Source: Rehmannia glutinosa
Lineage: Eukaryota; Streptophyta; Magnoliopsida; Lamiales; Orobanchaceae
Assembly: GCA_016081115.2 (NCBI GenBank)
Contig: CM071936.1
Span: 90,821,943-90,885,942, forward strand
DNA: 64,000 nucleotides
Direction of reading: 5' to 3'
Shown: positions 20,560 through 33,700 of the stretch, in pieces
Numbering within the stretch: the stretch's first letter is position 1
How the letters are laid out: every line of letters starts with the position of its first letter
Notes under the pieces: generated by a model
What the model saw: only the letters and a program-made list of their open reading frames with translations
The model's database searches: none
Told to the model about the DNA's origin: nothing
Program-made: the position numbers and the translations under genes

Positions 20560-22310
20560 CTTTGCCCTTCGCTTCCGTGTCTACATCTTGAGGGCTCAGA
20601 ATTATTTGCTCTGTACCACGCACGACCTGCCCGTGCGTAGGTGCATGGGTCGTGCGTCTCGTGTTCTGTTCTTGGAATCCTTCGGGTACCACGCATGACC
20701 TGGTCGTGCTCAGACGTCCGGGTCATGCGTCCTTCAGTTTTTTCAGTATTTGCTATGGCATGGCGCACGACCTGGTCGTGTACTCCGTGTCTGCCATCGT
20801 CCTTGATTTTTCGTCACTTCCCAAATTTTTTGGCCACTCGTACTCCGTACCACTCCTCAGACGAATGGCATTACACTGTTCCTTCGGATTGACTTCCATG
20901 TTACTCGGAAACTGGCCCTTCTGATGTTGTCCACCAATGATCGTCGCTAACGGGCCAATCTGAGTTTCTAGATTTTTCATTCGGGAACCCATAGTGTTGG
21001 CCAACTCCGTGACATGTGCCTCGATCTTGTCTATCTTAGCCTCATCTTTATTTAATCGGTTCCTCATTTCATTCATGAACGAGGTAAGAATTTCCTCCAA
21101 AGATGGTTTGGCCTCCGCATTAATGACACCATTTGTCACATTAAACCCTGGTGGTGGTTGCATCACATTCTTCGTATTTGAGTAGGAGAAATTTTCATGA
21201 TTCCTCAAACCCGGGTGGTAATGAGTAGGAGTCTGATTGTTCCGGTAATTGTTGAAATTTCGGTTGTTTACATCATTTGCTTCCTCCATGGGATCTAGAG
21301 GAACTCCCCCATTACTTGCACCCGCGTTTCCTTCAGTCCCCTTCATCAATACACTCAACTGATTTGCCAATGCAGTCATATGAGCTGTCATTGCCTTGAT
21401 TGGTTCCGAATCAGAGACTTCGGTTACCCTTTTCACATTAGTTCTCTTGGAGGGCCACTGATAGCTAGCTATTCTTTGCCATCTCTTCAAGCAAGTCGAA
21501 TGCATCCTCTGTAAATCTTGCGAGTAAAGCACCTCCTGCTGCGGCATCTACAAACGACCTAGTCTATCCCATCAACCCGTTGTAAAAGAAGCAGAGCTGT
21601 TGATCCTCTGGAAATCCGTGTTGCGGGCACCTTCTCAAAAAATCCCGGAATCTCTCTCAGGCTTCATACAATGGCTAAGAATCAAACTGCCTGACGTGAT
21701 CTCACTTTTGAGCTGTAGTGTCTTACTTGGTGGGAAGTATTTAAACAAGAATTTCTGACTCAGCTCGTCCCAAGTATTCACATTCCCCTGAGTTAGTGTG
21801 CTGCTTCGCTTTCTAGCCTTATCCCTTAAAGAGAAAGGGAATAGGCGCAAACGTATAGCATCGTCAGTCACCCCATTCATCTTGATTGTGTTGCAAATCT
21901 GCATGAAGTTTGCAAAATGAGAATTGGGATCCTCAGACGGAAAACCCCCAAACTGATTCTGCTGCACCATCGAGATTAGTACAGGCTTCAGCTCAAAATT
22001 ATTTGCATTAATTGGGACATTGGCAATTCCATCATAGTTGCGATTTGTCTGTGGGAAAAAGTATTCGCAAATCGCTTGCTGCTGGACTGCCGGAACCTCT
22101 GGTACTAGTAAACTCATTGTTGATCCTGTTGGCCCTGTTGTTACCTCCGTTGTCGACTCCGTTATTGCCTCCATAGTTATCTTCCACGTCCTCCATAGCC
22201 TGTTCTTGCTGTCTTTCTGCCCGTTTAATAGCCGCACTAATTCGCCTAGCAAAAGCCTCAACCTCTGGTATGAACGGTGCTAATTTTCCTTGCTTTGAGC
22301 GAGTGTTCAT
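20560..22310 (-). pseudogene. gag: Gypsy copy 1 gag, frameshifted
   Basis: The start codon is at 22310 (MNTRSKQGKLAPFIPEVEAF). The N-terminus is followed by an Asn-rich linker, then the capsid motifs NQFGGFPSEDPNSHFANFMQ, GVTDDAIRLRLFPFSLRDKA and TWDELSQKFLFKYFPP, diagnostic of Athila/Tat Gag. The frame changes near 22035 and 21640. Another open block runs 21547-20753, with PPGFNVTN and a coiled segment (NRLNKDEAKIDKIEAHVTEL). The part between gag and protease (20560-20800) carries the GC-rich near-palindromes and is frame-shifted. Confidence 0.85.
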
Positions 22311-22446
22311 GCACTACATGAGCCAACTAAAGAAAACAAGTCAAAAACAGTAGGAGTAAAATTAAACAACAAATAAAAAGAAAGAAAAATGTCTAAATTA
22401 AAAATAATTCTATTTATCACAATATTAGTACTAAAAATTTAATTAG
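22311..22446 (-). other. Gypsy copy 1 leader between PBS and gag
   Basis: Short AT-rich untranslated leader on the minus strand. Nothing else is recognised. Confidence 0.6.
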
Positions 22447-22464
22447 TCCCCGGCAACGGCACCA
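22447..22464 (-). promoter_or_regulatory. Primer-binding site of the gypsy family
   Basis: On the minus strand it reads TGGTGCCGTTGCCGGGGA, one base from TGGCGCCGTTGCCGGGGA, the PBS typical of Athila/Tat elements and usually assigned to tRNA-Asp. It lies six bases from the LTR end. Confidence 0.85.
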
Positions 22465-23477
22465 AAAACTTGTTCGCCTTATTTTTAGCTTGACCACAAG
22501 TGTATGGTGTAGTTTATAGAATAGGGTTAGCAAGGTCGAATCCACATAGACTAATAAATTAATGTACTAAGTATTGGGATTATAATAGTCTTATTTTTAT
22601 CCAGACGATCGAAATTGAGTGATTTGGTTTTGTAAAACTAAGACAAGAATTAATCCTAAAAAGACAAAGTAAAAGTTGATTGAGAGATTAAGGAGATGAA
22701 TGGATTCCTGGGTTATGGTTTCAGTTAATATCCCCTTTTATTATCAGATTAATCACAACCAAAGCTATTATTGTTCTTCCCGATAAGACAACCACAAAAG
22801 TATTTTATCCTCTCTCTCGAGATGTATAAGTAAAAACGTTGATTGGAATATCTATGCTAGCATCTCTACTCAACATGAGACATCCAACTCCCAAAAGCAC
22901 AAAATATTAAATATCCTCACAAATATTCACAGACTTCTCAATCTTGCAAATATTCTTGTCAAGTACTCACAGATCTAGTATTGAAACTCATCTCTCGAAT
23001 TATGAATCAATACATCAAAGCAAGTTAAACCAAACGCGTTTTGATAAAACAAGAATTAAAACAAAGTACTCGAATAGGGTTGGAAAACAATAACTTCAAT
23101 TGCAATTAATCATCCAAGAAAAGTATCCATTAACCTAATCTCAAACCCGGGAATCACAAGATGTTTAGCCAAACATAGAAAATAAATTATCCATAGACAA
23201 ATTATTCAAGTTCATATCTAACTAATCAAAAGTAAATGATATGATGGAATGAGTAAACTCAGGGATGTTGATGATCTCTCGATCTATCTTCAATCCTCAA
23301 GCATGTGGTTGCGACCTCGATCAATCTCTCCAATCCTTCAGTAGAAGGTTGCTCTATTCTCTGTGTTCTAGGGCAAAAGTTAGTGTGTCCTCGTTTGTGG
23401 CTGCCTCGTCTCTATTTGTACTCTGTTTGGGTCAAAACCTAGTTTAGAATCTGTCAAACTCTGTTTTCCCGCACAGA

Positions 23478-23662
23478 CGCACGGGTCGTGCGCCTAGCGC
23501 ACACCCAGACCGTGCGGGGTGCCGTTGAGAATTTTTATTTTGATGAAGGGCGCATGGGCCGTGCGCTCCACGCATGACCAGCCCGTGCGTGGTGCCGTGG
23601 CTTGAGTCTCAGTTCTGGCTGGCGCACGGGTCGTGCTATGGACGCACGCCCTGCCCGTGCGC
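23478..23662. repeat. Cluster of GC-rich near-palindromes (CGCACGGGTCGTGCG type)
   Basis: Six copies in this LTR: 23478-23492, 23498-23516, 23551-23565, 23571-23589, 23622-23636 and 23643-23662. Each has CGCAC or CGCAT at one end and GTGCG at the other, around a GGGTC/GACC/GCCC core. They stand out in an AT-rich background. More copies occur at about 19311-19332, 20619-20780, 40678-40835 and 42339-42522. Confidence 0.85.
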
Positions 23663-23728
23663 ACCTGCTGGAGATGATAAATGTTTGTTTCTTTCCGTTT
23701 GTCGCCCGGTTGGTTTGACTTCTTCTCG

Positions 23729-23733
23729 ATTCA
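23729..23733. repeat. Target-site duplication, left copy (ATTCA)
   Basis: ATTCA immediately left of the Sirevirus, matched by ATTCA at 37776-37780 on its right. The uninterrupted gypsy LTR at 42590 has a single GATTCAACTCC, proving a 5-bp duplication made by insertion. Confidence 0.93.
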
Positions 23734-25300
23734 TGTTGGTCCAAGGGGTGTGAGTGTAAGGTTTAGAAGGGGGGGTTGAATAAACCTTACCAACTTTTCT
23801 AATTGGTCTTTTTAAGTATTCAGAGTTAATACTTCACAGCTGTGTCCTTGGTGGACAACTAAGTTAGTTAATCGGTGGAGTTAGTCACTCAACGGACTCG
23901 ATCGAGCTGTGTTGATAGAATAACTCACTTATTAAGACTAAAGACTTAGCTCAACCGTGGTTTGTTTTCATTGGAAGACTTAACACCCTTAAATTTGGTT
24001 TAGTATGATTTAATACTTGGTTTTAGCACTTAGAGATTATCAAGTGGATAGAAAATATATCAGCAGAGTTAAACAAATAAGATGCAGGAATTAAAGTCTT
24101 TGAAATGTAAATGACACGATAAGTTTTTATAGAGGTTCGATGATGGGGTAATTCTTCTACTCCTCTCTTCTCCAACTCACGGAGGAATCCACTAAGTATT
24201 GATCGATATCACAGTGGTAATCCGATTACAAGTCTTGATCACACACAGGTGACTTGATCCTTTGGGACTCGATCGAGATGCCTTGTCACGCAGTTTGGCT
24301 TCTCGTGCGACTTAGCTTCTTCTTCACGGCTGCCTTGCTACTACATCCCACTTGCTCAAGCTTCTTGGATTTGATCACGAAGCCCTCCAAAAACTTGAGA
24401 CTGGTTCTACCTTGAACCTTTCTACAATCCCCCGTGGAATGTATACCCCTTGACTCTTCAAAAACATCCTCTTCAACTGATTGAAGTTATCTTTCCTTCA
24501 CAGGTGAGTGTTGGATTGATTTCCTTCGTAATGTAGACTTGAGGATTGATCTCGAATGATTTGAGAATATCTTAGGTTACAGTTCAAATGTTTTCTTGAA
24601 TGTTCGTGGTTCAGGTAACCTTCTCTCAGAGTTATTCCTCAGCCTTTTATAGTGATCTTTCAAAAATCTGCCCGTTGAAGAGATAGGTTTATTTTTGAAA
24701 GTCACTTGTGGTTGTTAGCTTGTCTTGTTGCAGTCCTTGGAAATTCCATTTCCTCGTATGAATGATTCTTCAGCTTTTCAGAGTTCTGACATGGTGCAGT
24801 GCTTCCCATTGGTTTATTCCTTTTGCACGCTTCTAGAACTGAGCACTCCAAGAAAGGCAGTATGGAGGTATTACTTGTTTAAGTAATTCTCTTAATTTCT
24901 GTGCAACGGATCTCTTTCAGTTGTCTTGACTTGACTGCATTTTCTTCACATTCCCAGGTGACTTCGAGTCATCTTTCAATCATTTGATGACTCCTCTATC
25001 ATTTCGATCTTGGGACTTGGCTGTCTTGAGTTGACTTGACTGATACTTTACTCAGCTGCCTCTCAGCTGCACCTTCAGTCGAGGTCCCGTCTTCTCTTCT
25101 TTGCCATACTCAGCTGTCTTGCAGCGGAGTCTTCCTTCTCGTCTCCAGTTGTCTTCTTGCATGTTTAGGCATAGCTAACTTAACTCAGCTTGGCCAGCCC
25201 TATCTATTACAATGCAGTTTACAACCAAAAATGGGGTGCCAACTTCCTATTCTAAGTTTTACATGGCATTCATCAAAATCTACAAAATGATTTCCCAACA
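23734..25300 (-). repeat. 3' LTR of Sirevirus 2 (LTR B)
   Basis: 1567 bp, TGTTGGTCCAAGG...TTTCCCAACA on the plus strand. Its partner is 36208-37775. Most differences from the partner fall at CAG or CTG trinucleotides. The minus-strand TATA box is at 24645-24651. Confidence 0.93.
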
Positions 25301-25325
25301 ATTTCCCCCTTTTTGATGATGCCAA
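25301..25325 (-). promoter_or_regulatory. Polypurine tract of Sirevirus 2
   Basis: On the minus strand CATCATCAAAAAGGGGGAAA is followed by TTG and the LTR, exactly at the LTR edge. Confidence 0.9.
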
Positions 25326-25631
25326 AACTTAAAACATCCATACAATTACTTAACAGCAAATATACATACAGACAAATGTAGAACCATAAAATGTATGTTT
25401 AGAATCGATCTTTTATTGATCATAACATCCTTGTTCTTTACATAGTTGTTTACAGAGTGTATCAGAGCTTAAACCAACAAAAATGTATCAGAGTTTAACC
25501 GGGGCTTAAGCTAACCATGTTGTTCTATATTTACACAAGTATAGAGTTTGTACAGTTTTATATAGTGTACAGAAGACTTACATAAAATGTATTTACATAG
25601 TAAAATACATGAAGGGGTGGACAGCAACACT
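25326..25631 (-). other. 3' untranslated region of Sirevirus 2
   Basis: AT-rich non-coding stretch between the env-like stop and the PPT, similar to 52589-52876. Confidence 0.6.
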
Positions 25632-28600
25632 TCATCTCCTTCGCTGCCTCCTTCTCTCATCTTCTTCAGCTCTGTCATCTTATGATCTTATTCTCTTTTT
25701 CTCATCTTTAGCTGCTTTCTTCTTCTTTTCATACGCCTTCCAGGAAGCTTCATCTCTTCTTAGTCTCTCTTGTCTCTCCTCCCATAGCTGAGTTTGTCTT
25801 TTATTTTCTTCTTCAATTCTTTTCACATACTCGGCATTGTTCTTAGCCACTTGCGTTGGCTACTTCGTCAAAACCGGTGAGATCCCTCCTTTCTTGCCAG
25901 GATCTATGTACTCAATGTTTTTGGGCGGAGATCTGGTCTCGAAACCTCTTCCTCCACCACCGCTTCTTCCTCTACCTCAGGGCATGTATTGTACTAGGGT
26001 CTTCTTTTTCCCAGCTGAGTGACTAGCGGAGTGACCAGCAGAGTGATTTTGCCGATATAGTCTCCGCCTGTCGGCTTCTTCACATAGTGTGATACCCTTT
26101 TCCCAAGACAAGTCCTAGGCTTGAGCCATGGACATGTTTGCGAAGTATCCTTCGAGATGCGGCGTTTTAAATTCATCAACTAATCTTGGCTCAGTTCCGG
26201 CATTTGAGATGGCATAAGTGTCTCTGTCTACTGGATGCCTCCATGTTGTTTCAGAATATCCATAACTCGGGCATTCATCCTTTCTTACACTTCCTCCATC
26301 CCCGCTTCAATCTTTCTCATTTCAACCATTGGTACAGTGTTGGAGTGGCGAGTCACTTGGGTTTCTTTGATAATATCACCGTGACAAGATTTTGTTGGGG
26401 GTTTTAGCAATCATCAAGGTCACATCTTTTGATCCTTCCCCCTCAACAGCCTTCCCATTATTTTCTTTTAACACTTCCTCAGCTGTCTTTGCCTTCACAG
26501 CTGCTCCCTCCTTCTCAACTTCAGATCCCTTCAGTAGCTTTTAGGTATTCCTCTTCCCCTTTTTGGCATCATCAAAGGAGAGAGAACCCCGAAACAAACT
26601 AGCGAGCGGGAAGTCGAAGTCTGGCGATAGCCGAGTTCGCTTGAAATCTGCCGCGAATATCTTTGCACTAAACTTCGAGCAGTAGCATTGGATTCAAATT
26701 TAATCAACTTCATCTCAAATGAGAAGACTGAATTTTCGATCCAAGTTTTCTTCCATACGCAGGAGCTCATTCTTATTTTGCTCACGCAAAGATCTTTATC
26801 TCGGCGATGTGAGATTCATGCATTTGCTCAATGTGTTCTTTCAATTTTGTCTTTGCATCGGATTCTCTTTCGCCAAACCAACGCTTGTTGAATAATGTTC
26901 TCAAATATCTAGCTTATTCCACACGCATTGTTTGTCATTCTTTTTGCCACCACTCCCCGATTCTCGACTATTATGCCTCTCAAGTCGCCATAGGATAGCA
27001 TCCATTTATCCAGTCTCATGTCCATCGAGGACTCGTGCCTCTCCATCCGTTCAATTTCAGCAAATAATGCTTTGAACACCTCCCGAACTTCGTTGTTCCT
27101 CTGTTTGGTGACGACCAAGCAACGTCAAAATCATAGTCACCGAACGATGGTATCTGATGGAATGACAGGATTTGGTCTGTGGAAGCGCTCGAGATCTCTT
27201 TCTGATTCTTCATGGAGGTCAGGTACCTCCAGAGAGAAGGGAAATGATTCTACAAAGGGATCATCATGGGCAAATCGGGATTTGTTCAATGATGAGTGGT
27301 GCTCGTGAAGTTCCCCGTGGAGTCGAACTGCTGCGGCAGGGAGCTGCGCGATGGACTCTGTTTCACGTGGGGTCATTTGTGAAGTTGACCCGACCGAGCC
27401 TCACCTTTTTAATGCCTTCCGTTGGTCTCGGATTTATCCAAATTAGTTGGTCCTTGGCCTTATCGAAGCGTCATCGGACGATGATGAGATTTCCATGGGT
27501 GGCTCATCATCAAAGTTGAAAGTTTGGCGAGTAGTCTTGAGGTCGACTTACTCGTGGTTGGAACATCCTCACCGAATCTTTTGGATCGATCCACGGGGGA
27601 TGACTCGGCTTCATCGTCTCCTTCCGATCCCGAAAGGTTACATAAGGATTATCCTGGGAATCGTGAAGTGCACTTATCTCCTTTTCTCGATGGATCAATG
27701 ATAGCGGGAGGGATGTTCTCAGTACTTGACTTCTTTATCCCGGAAGTCTCAACCTCCCGTTGGCCTTCATTAGCTCCTGCCGCAGCTCAACTACAAATGA
27801 GGCCTTGGACATCCCTTTCGACAAAGTGTCACTGTCTTAGGGTCTTCTGCGGTGGCATCCATTGGAGTCTCACTCCATGGAGTGCACTTTCGTCGCCAGT
27901 GTTAACTCCCGTCTTGTTCCTTCTTGTGTCTCGACTGCATCGTAGCGTCATTAGCCTTCGTCAGAGGTTGGCACCTCAAATGAGATAGTCTCAATCTGCC
28001 TCTGAGCCTCGTTGATGACAACTTGCTGTGTACTTTGTGTTTGTTCCTTCTCCACTTCGCCTCCTAGATTCATTATGGAGTCACCAACATCCTCCGACCT
28101 TGCTGCAGTGGAGGAGTTTCCGCCTCACCGGTGGCCACCGAGTGACTTGAATGGGGTCACTCGTCTCCAGACTCCCGATCGTTTCCACTGAGTATTCAGC
28201 CGTTGGGGCGGTGGGTAAGACACCTTCATTAGGGGTTGGCTCAATCGGGTCCCCACACTCCCGCCATCGCCCGCCTTCCTTAATTCCTTCTTCCGAGAGA
28301 GCGGGAAGTGGTGGCAGCAACAACGATGGCAATATCTTTGCACCACTCCCATTGGGTCTATCTCCACTTGTGTTTTGGAGGACTCTCCTGGTCCCTCCAT
28401 CATTCTATGCTCATGAAGGATTCTCGACTCTTGCATTGCTTGCTGCATTTGCAACTCTTCCGTGGCAAGAAACTTTCTCGATAGGACATCAAAGTGAGGA
28501 TGTGTATGTTCTATGGTGCCGGTGAGAGGGCGATCTTTGGCCTTCTCACGTGCCTCTGCGTCTCGGCTATTTTAGCCCGTTCATTTTCTTTTTCGAATGT

Positions 28601-30212
28601 AGTATATTGATGCGATTATCCTCGTCAAGGGCTTGCAACACTCATCCACCTCAAGAAATCTAAAGAGTTCTTCTTCCTCAAAGAATGAACTCGGATTTTC
28701 AAACCGCACTGGATAAGCTCGAACTTCCATTTTCTCCACTCTGCAGGAGATTTTGTTTGCGTCCTGGATACAATGGAGAGTGCATGATTTGTCTTCATCA
28801 TTCTCTTTGCGGCCTCGTTTTGAGGATTAAGGGCGTGAGACTTCGCCGCTCAACATCCTCGGAAGCCTCATTGCGATTGGAGAAACAACCTGTCAATAGG
28901 TGATTCGGTTGTCTCCACCATTCCTTGTTCCTCCCGTTATTGTCTCTGTCACAGGGGTCTTGAAAGTTGCCTATCTTTGATCAGCCTTTCGAGAGTTGGC
29001 CGTTTCATCGATCACTTCCGGAGACTCTACTTCTCCCGTGAGTCTCGGGTATCTTCTCCAACTGAGTGGTGACTCACCGGTTTCTCAAGCTCGAACGCTT
29101 GAAAATTCTTCTTCTCCTCCTTGTTTGTACCGAGGGATTTCTGGTTCGGATAAGGTTTCTTCTGAGTCTTGGGCGGCGGGGGCGTCTTTGTTTTTTCTTA
29201 AGTGGCCTTCTTGGTTTATCGATTCTCCTTTTCTTGACGACGGAGAAGGTATTTGAGATTCCTTCTCCCGCTGCGGCTGCAGGCGGAGACACCTGCTGCG
29301 GGCAAGGAGTGACTCATTTGTAGGGCGGGAGCAGATTTCTTTTTCTTTCTTTGCTGCAGAGCAGCAGTCTTCTTAGCAGTGCGGGAGTAGCCTTTTTCTT
29401 TGGAGGAGAGGAGACAATCAGTATCTTCAGTCGGTGATTCCCCTCACTCGTACGCTCTCTTAGCGTAGGCTCTCTTCTCGTGCGCTAGAGAGATTTGATT
29501 TGAACATCCTCATGTTTACATGGAATGCCTTTCCATGTCGAAGAGGGACTCTTTTTACCTCCATCAGCCGGCCAATCACCAGGCCGTATCCTAAGGAACC
29601 TCCAAACGTTCCATCCTCCTTGAAGGATTTGTTCCCAACGTTACGGCGAGTCTGTTGAGACAAACTTAGCCCATTCACTTTCTTTTCCTCAATGATTGCA
29701 GCCATTCACGATCAATTTTGCTTTGGACAGATTGGTCAAAGTCGCCAAATTTGATGTCTATGCATTTGGCAACGATGTCCAACAATTTGTGGTATTCTCT
29801 TTCAAAGACCTCTTGTTAGCTATGTAGACTATCTTTTCAAAGATCGGTCTTGGCTACTTCCTTCCAAGGCCAAATTAACATCACTTCATTGATTTTCGGT
29901 GTTCCTTCCTTCCCGGTAACGGTAACGGCGTGTTCCGCCAAATCCTTGCGTAATGATGAACTCCTACCCGTGAATAGAGGATTTGATCCCCTCATCATGA
30001 ATCTCGCGTTCACGTAGAATCGTGCAACCTCTTCCACATAGGTCATCGGAAACCATCGTCGAGAAATGGTTTTAGCCTGGCGTTTCTACTTTTTCAGCGA
30101 TCTTCTTTATGAGGGCGTCATCGGACCCCTGTTTGACCATACCCTCGAAATCCACAGTAGACCCAGTGTGGATTTGCTTTCCTAGCTTGACAAAATCATG
30201 AGTAGAAGCCAT
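25632..30212 (-). pseudogene. Sirevirus 2 env-like ORF3, heavily frame-disrupted
   Basis: The start is ATG at 30212, in the same position and context as the S3 copy (61165): MASTHDFVKLGKQIH. The end is TGA at 25634-25632 after a charged tail with Arg-Gln-Arg-Arg-Arg. Readable blocks in order: a globular N-terminal part (FYVNARFMMRGSN near 30000), a segment with VNGLSLSQQTRRNVGNKSF (29650), a Pro/Lys/Arg-rich linker (29100-29290), a middle part near 28100-28450, a helix-rich part near 27000-27250, and the conserved tail. It is about 1500 codons long before damage. Env-like is a positional name: I see no proven fusion peptide or receptor-binding motif. Upstream lies a conserved promoter-like block. 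Confidence 0.75.
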
Positions 30213-30769
30213 TTTTCAGTATTTCACCGAATGAAACTTAGAAGGTGATTTGAAGATGGATACGGTTTTAAGAGAGAGTTTTTGCCTTTGCTTTTGAGAG
30301 AGAAAATGAACAGTTTTAGGTAATGTGTGAGAGAAACGGATGAAAATGGTTTAAGTATGGTTCATGAAAGGACGTGCGGGTGGTTTTTGAAATGTGATCG
30401 AAATCAACAACTTAGATTTTGTAGGCCGATTAGCATTTAATGTCTCATATTTAATGCGGCAAAGATTTATATCAAATCATAAGCTTGGTGTGCGGCTTTT
30501 TTTGCCTACGTCATAATTATCTTTGACGTCATTCTTAAAAACATTCCCGCTTAGTAAAAACGACTGGGTTTTTGTCACTTTGCTCATAAATGACTTAGCT
30601 TGTCCCTTAGCCGATTTAACTCTTCTTTACTCGCATGTAAATACTCACCGTCGACTAACTCGGTATAATTGTCTTTCCGATCTGACTAATTCACTTAGGC
30701 GATTTGAGAGTTCACTCTTTTTCCCTTTCGTGTTTCATTTCTTTTCTTTGAGTCTTCCTCGAGTGTCGG
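30213..30769 (-). promoter_or_regulatory. Spacer with promoter-like block before env-like ORF3 (Sirevirus 2)
   Basis: Minus-strand order: TGACGTCA at 30531-30524, a second TATGACGT near 30515, TATAAA at 30471-30466, then a CT-rich leader with CCACCCGCACGTCCTTTCAT and the ATG at 30212. The distance from TGACGTCA to TATAAA (about 53 bases) and from TATAAA to ATG (about 252) is the same in the other Sirevirus at 60848-61165. TGACGTCA is a known bZIP site. Promoter activity is inferred. Confidence 0.6.
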
Positions 30770-33700
30770 CTCAGCTCAATTAACCCTAACTCATGCTTGA
30801 GTTCTTCAAATCTTGACTCACGTAATGGTTTTGTGAATATGTCACCCAACCTGTTTTATCGCTTGAAATATATTCCAAGGTGATGTCCTTCTTTTCAACA
30901 TGATCTCTTATGAAGTGATATCTCGACATCGATATGCTTTGTTCTTGAGTGCAACTCGGGGATTTTGAGTGATTGCAATTGCACTTGTGTTATCACACAT
31001 GATTCGAATTTCCTTTTCTTCAACTTCATAGTCTCTCATTCTTGTCTCATCCATAGGACTTGGGCACATCACCGCCCCCAGCCTATGTATTCTCGCTTTG
31101 TACCAGAGGTGGCTATTGAATTTTGCTTTTTGCTAAACCAGAAATTAGCCTATTTCAAGAATTTGACATGTGCCTGAGGTGCTCTTCCCATGTCAACTCG
31201 CATCCAAAAGATATAATCGTCGTCCGAATAGCCAATTAGCTTGAATCCACCTTCCTTGGATACCATAAGCCAACTTCTTGGTTTCCTTTCAAGTATCTCA
31301 AGATCCTCTTGGTCATTTTTCCGATCATATGACTTTCTTTTGGAGCAGATTGAAATCTTGCACATACACCTATAGCAAAGGTGATGTCGCCTCGCTTCTT
31401 TGTGAGATAAAGCAATGATCCAATAAGTGCTCAGTATCTTGTTTGATCTACAGCTTTGCCATCTGCATCCATGTCCATTTTGACGATGTATTCATTGGTA
31501 TTTTTATCAAGACTTCTCTTCCATACCAAATTTCTTCATTAAATCTCTGCTTTGTACTTTTTGTCCGACTTATGAAGGTTCCATCCTTCACTGTTTCTTG
31601 AAGTCCAAGGAAGAATGTCGCTCTCCCATCATGCTCATTTCGAATTTGCTTTGCATGAGATTTGAAAATTTATCACACAGCTCTTTGTTAGTGGATCCAA
31701 AAATAATATCATCCACATATATTTGAACAAGTAATATACTCTTCACATCTTGAATTCTGAAGAGTGTTCTATCCACTTTGCCTTTTGTGAATCCGTTCTC
31801 AGTCAGGAATTGTGACAAAGTATCATACCATGCTCTGGGTGTCTGTTTCAATCCATATAGAGCTTTCTTGAGTTTGTATACCTTATCTCCAAGAGTCTTC
31901 TGCTCAAATCCTGGAGGTTGTTCAACATACACTTCTTCTTCCAATAAACCATTAAGGAATGCACTCTTTACATCCATTTGATATAAAATAAAATTCTTGT
32001 GAGCTGCATAGGCAAGAAACATCCTTATACCTTCCAATCTTGCTACAGGGGAAAATGTTTCATCAAAATATATCCCTTCTTCTTGGCAATATCCTTTGGC
32101 TACTAATCTTGCTTTGTTTCTTACCACAGAACCTTCCTCGTTCATCTTGTTTCTGAACACCCATTTAGTGCCAATAACATTTTGATGGGTGGGTCTTTGA
32201 ACCAATTCCCATACTTTATTTCTTTCAAACTGATTCAGCTCTTCTTGCATGGCTTGAATCCAATGTGTGTCATCCAGTGCTTGTGACACATCTTTAGGCT
32301 CTATTTGTGAGATGAAGTAGGTGAACATTGCTTCTTGTTGAGTTCTAGATCTTGTTTTGACACCTTCTCTTACATCTCCAATGACTAGTTACGTGGATGG
32401 TCTCGCCATCTTACATCATGTTGGAGTAAGTTAGGCGGATTCATCGTCTTGCAATGTTGCTTTGATCACTCTCTCGTCATCACTTAGTCCGCAGATTTTC
32501 CATTTGTTTTGAGACTCACTATCTCATCTTCATCCGGGTTTATAATTCCAGCTTGACTTGACATAGGACTCTTCTCGCATGGTTGGTTGATTCACTTATC
32601 GGCTAACTCTTCAATGTCTTCTCCATTTACATTTGGCTCATCAAACACCACATGAATGGATTCCCGTGTAACCATAGTCCTCTTGTTAAGTACTCTGAGG
32701 CTTTGCTTTCACCGAGTATCCCAAGAAGATACCTTCATCGACTTTAGCATCAAAAACCTTTAAATTATCTTTGCCATTGTTCTCGGATGAAGCATTTGCA
32801 TCCAAATATTTTAAAATATGCACCATTTGCCTTTCTCCCTGTCCAAATCTCATAGGAGTCTTTGACAAAATTGTCTATTTATCATGCATCTATTTTGAGT
32901 GTAGCATCTTTGTGTTTATTGCTTGACCCAAAATCTTTTAGGTAGCCCCCTTGACTAACATGGTCCTTGCTGCTTTATAAGGGTTATGTTCCTTCTTTCT
33001 GCAACTCCATTCTACTGTGGAGTCCTTGATGCAGATAATTCATGACCAATATCATTTTCAATACAATACTGAGTTATTATACCATTGACAAACTCGGTTC
33101 CTCTGTCAGATCTTATTTTGATAATGGTTTGACTTTTCTCATTTTGAATCCTCTTCATCACCGTGATAGTTTCTCAGTAGAGTTTCTTTCTTCTTACACA
33201 TGAATATTGTCCATGTATATCTTGAGTAGTCATCTACTATCAGCAAGGTGTATTTCTTCCCACTTATGCTAGATGGTTCAACTGGACCAAATAGATCCAT
33301 ATATAGCAGATGCAATATTCTTCTTGAAGATGGACATGTCTTTTCTTTGAATGATGATTTGATTTGCTTTCCCATCTGGCATGCATCACATACACTTTCC
33401 TTCTTGTATAATCGAGTCCGAAGTCCTTCTACAAGATTGCTTCAGCAAGCTTGTTAATTGTTTTGAAATTCAGGTGACTCACTTCTTGTGCCACAGCCAA
33501 CTTGATTCAAATTGTGCTCTTTGCTAATAGACAGGTGTTTGGTGTTGCAGTTGACCAATCCACGACATACATGTTCTTTTGTCTGCATCCTTGCAACACA
33601 ATTTCATTTGATTCAGTATCTTTGATTTGGCATATACCCATGTTAAACCCAACATTATATCCCTTGTCACAGAGTTGGCTGATGCTTAGCAAGTTGAAGT

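Larger units (their letters stand above)
22471..23733 (-). repeat. Gypsy LTR, 3' portion (continues at 37781-38005)
   Basis: On the plus strand it begins TGTTCGCCTTATTTTTAGC and is interrupted at 23733 by a Sirevirus. The rest, ending CACATACCAATCA, is at 37781-38005; the total is about 1488 bp without the duplication. The second LTR copy (41437-42818) aligns across the interruption, confirming the reconstruction. Six GC-rich near-palindromes lie at 23478-23662. Confidence 0.88.

Noticed and set aside
28081..28525. Several overlapping ORFs around 28.1-28.5 kb as independent genes
   Set aside because: They are frame fragments and shadows of the damaged env-like ORF3, matching 63000-63250 of Sirevirus 3.
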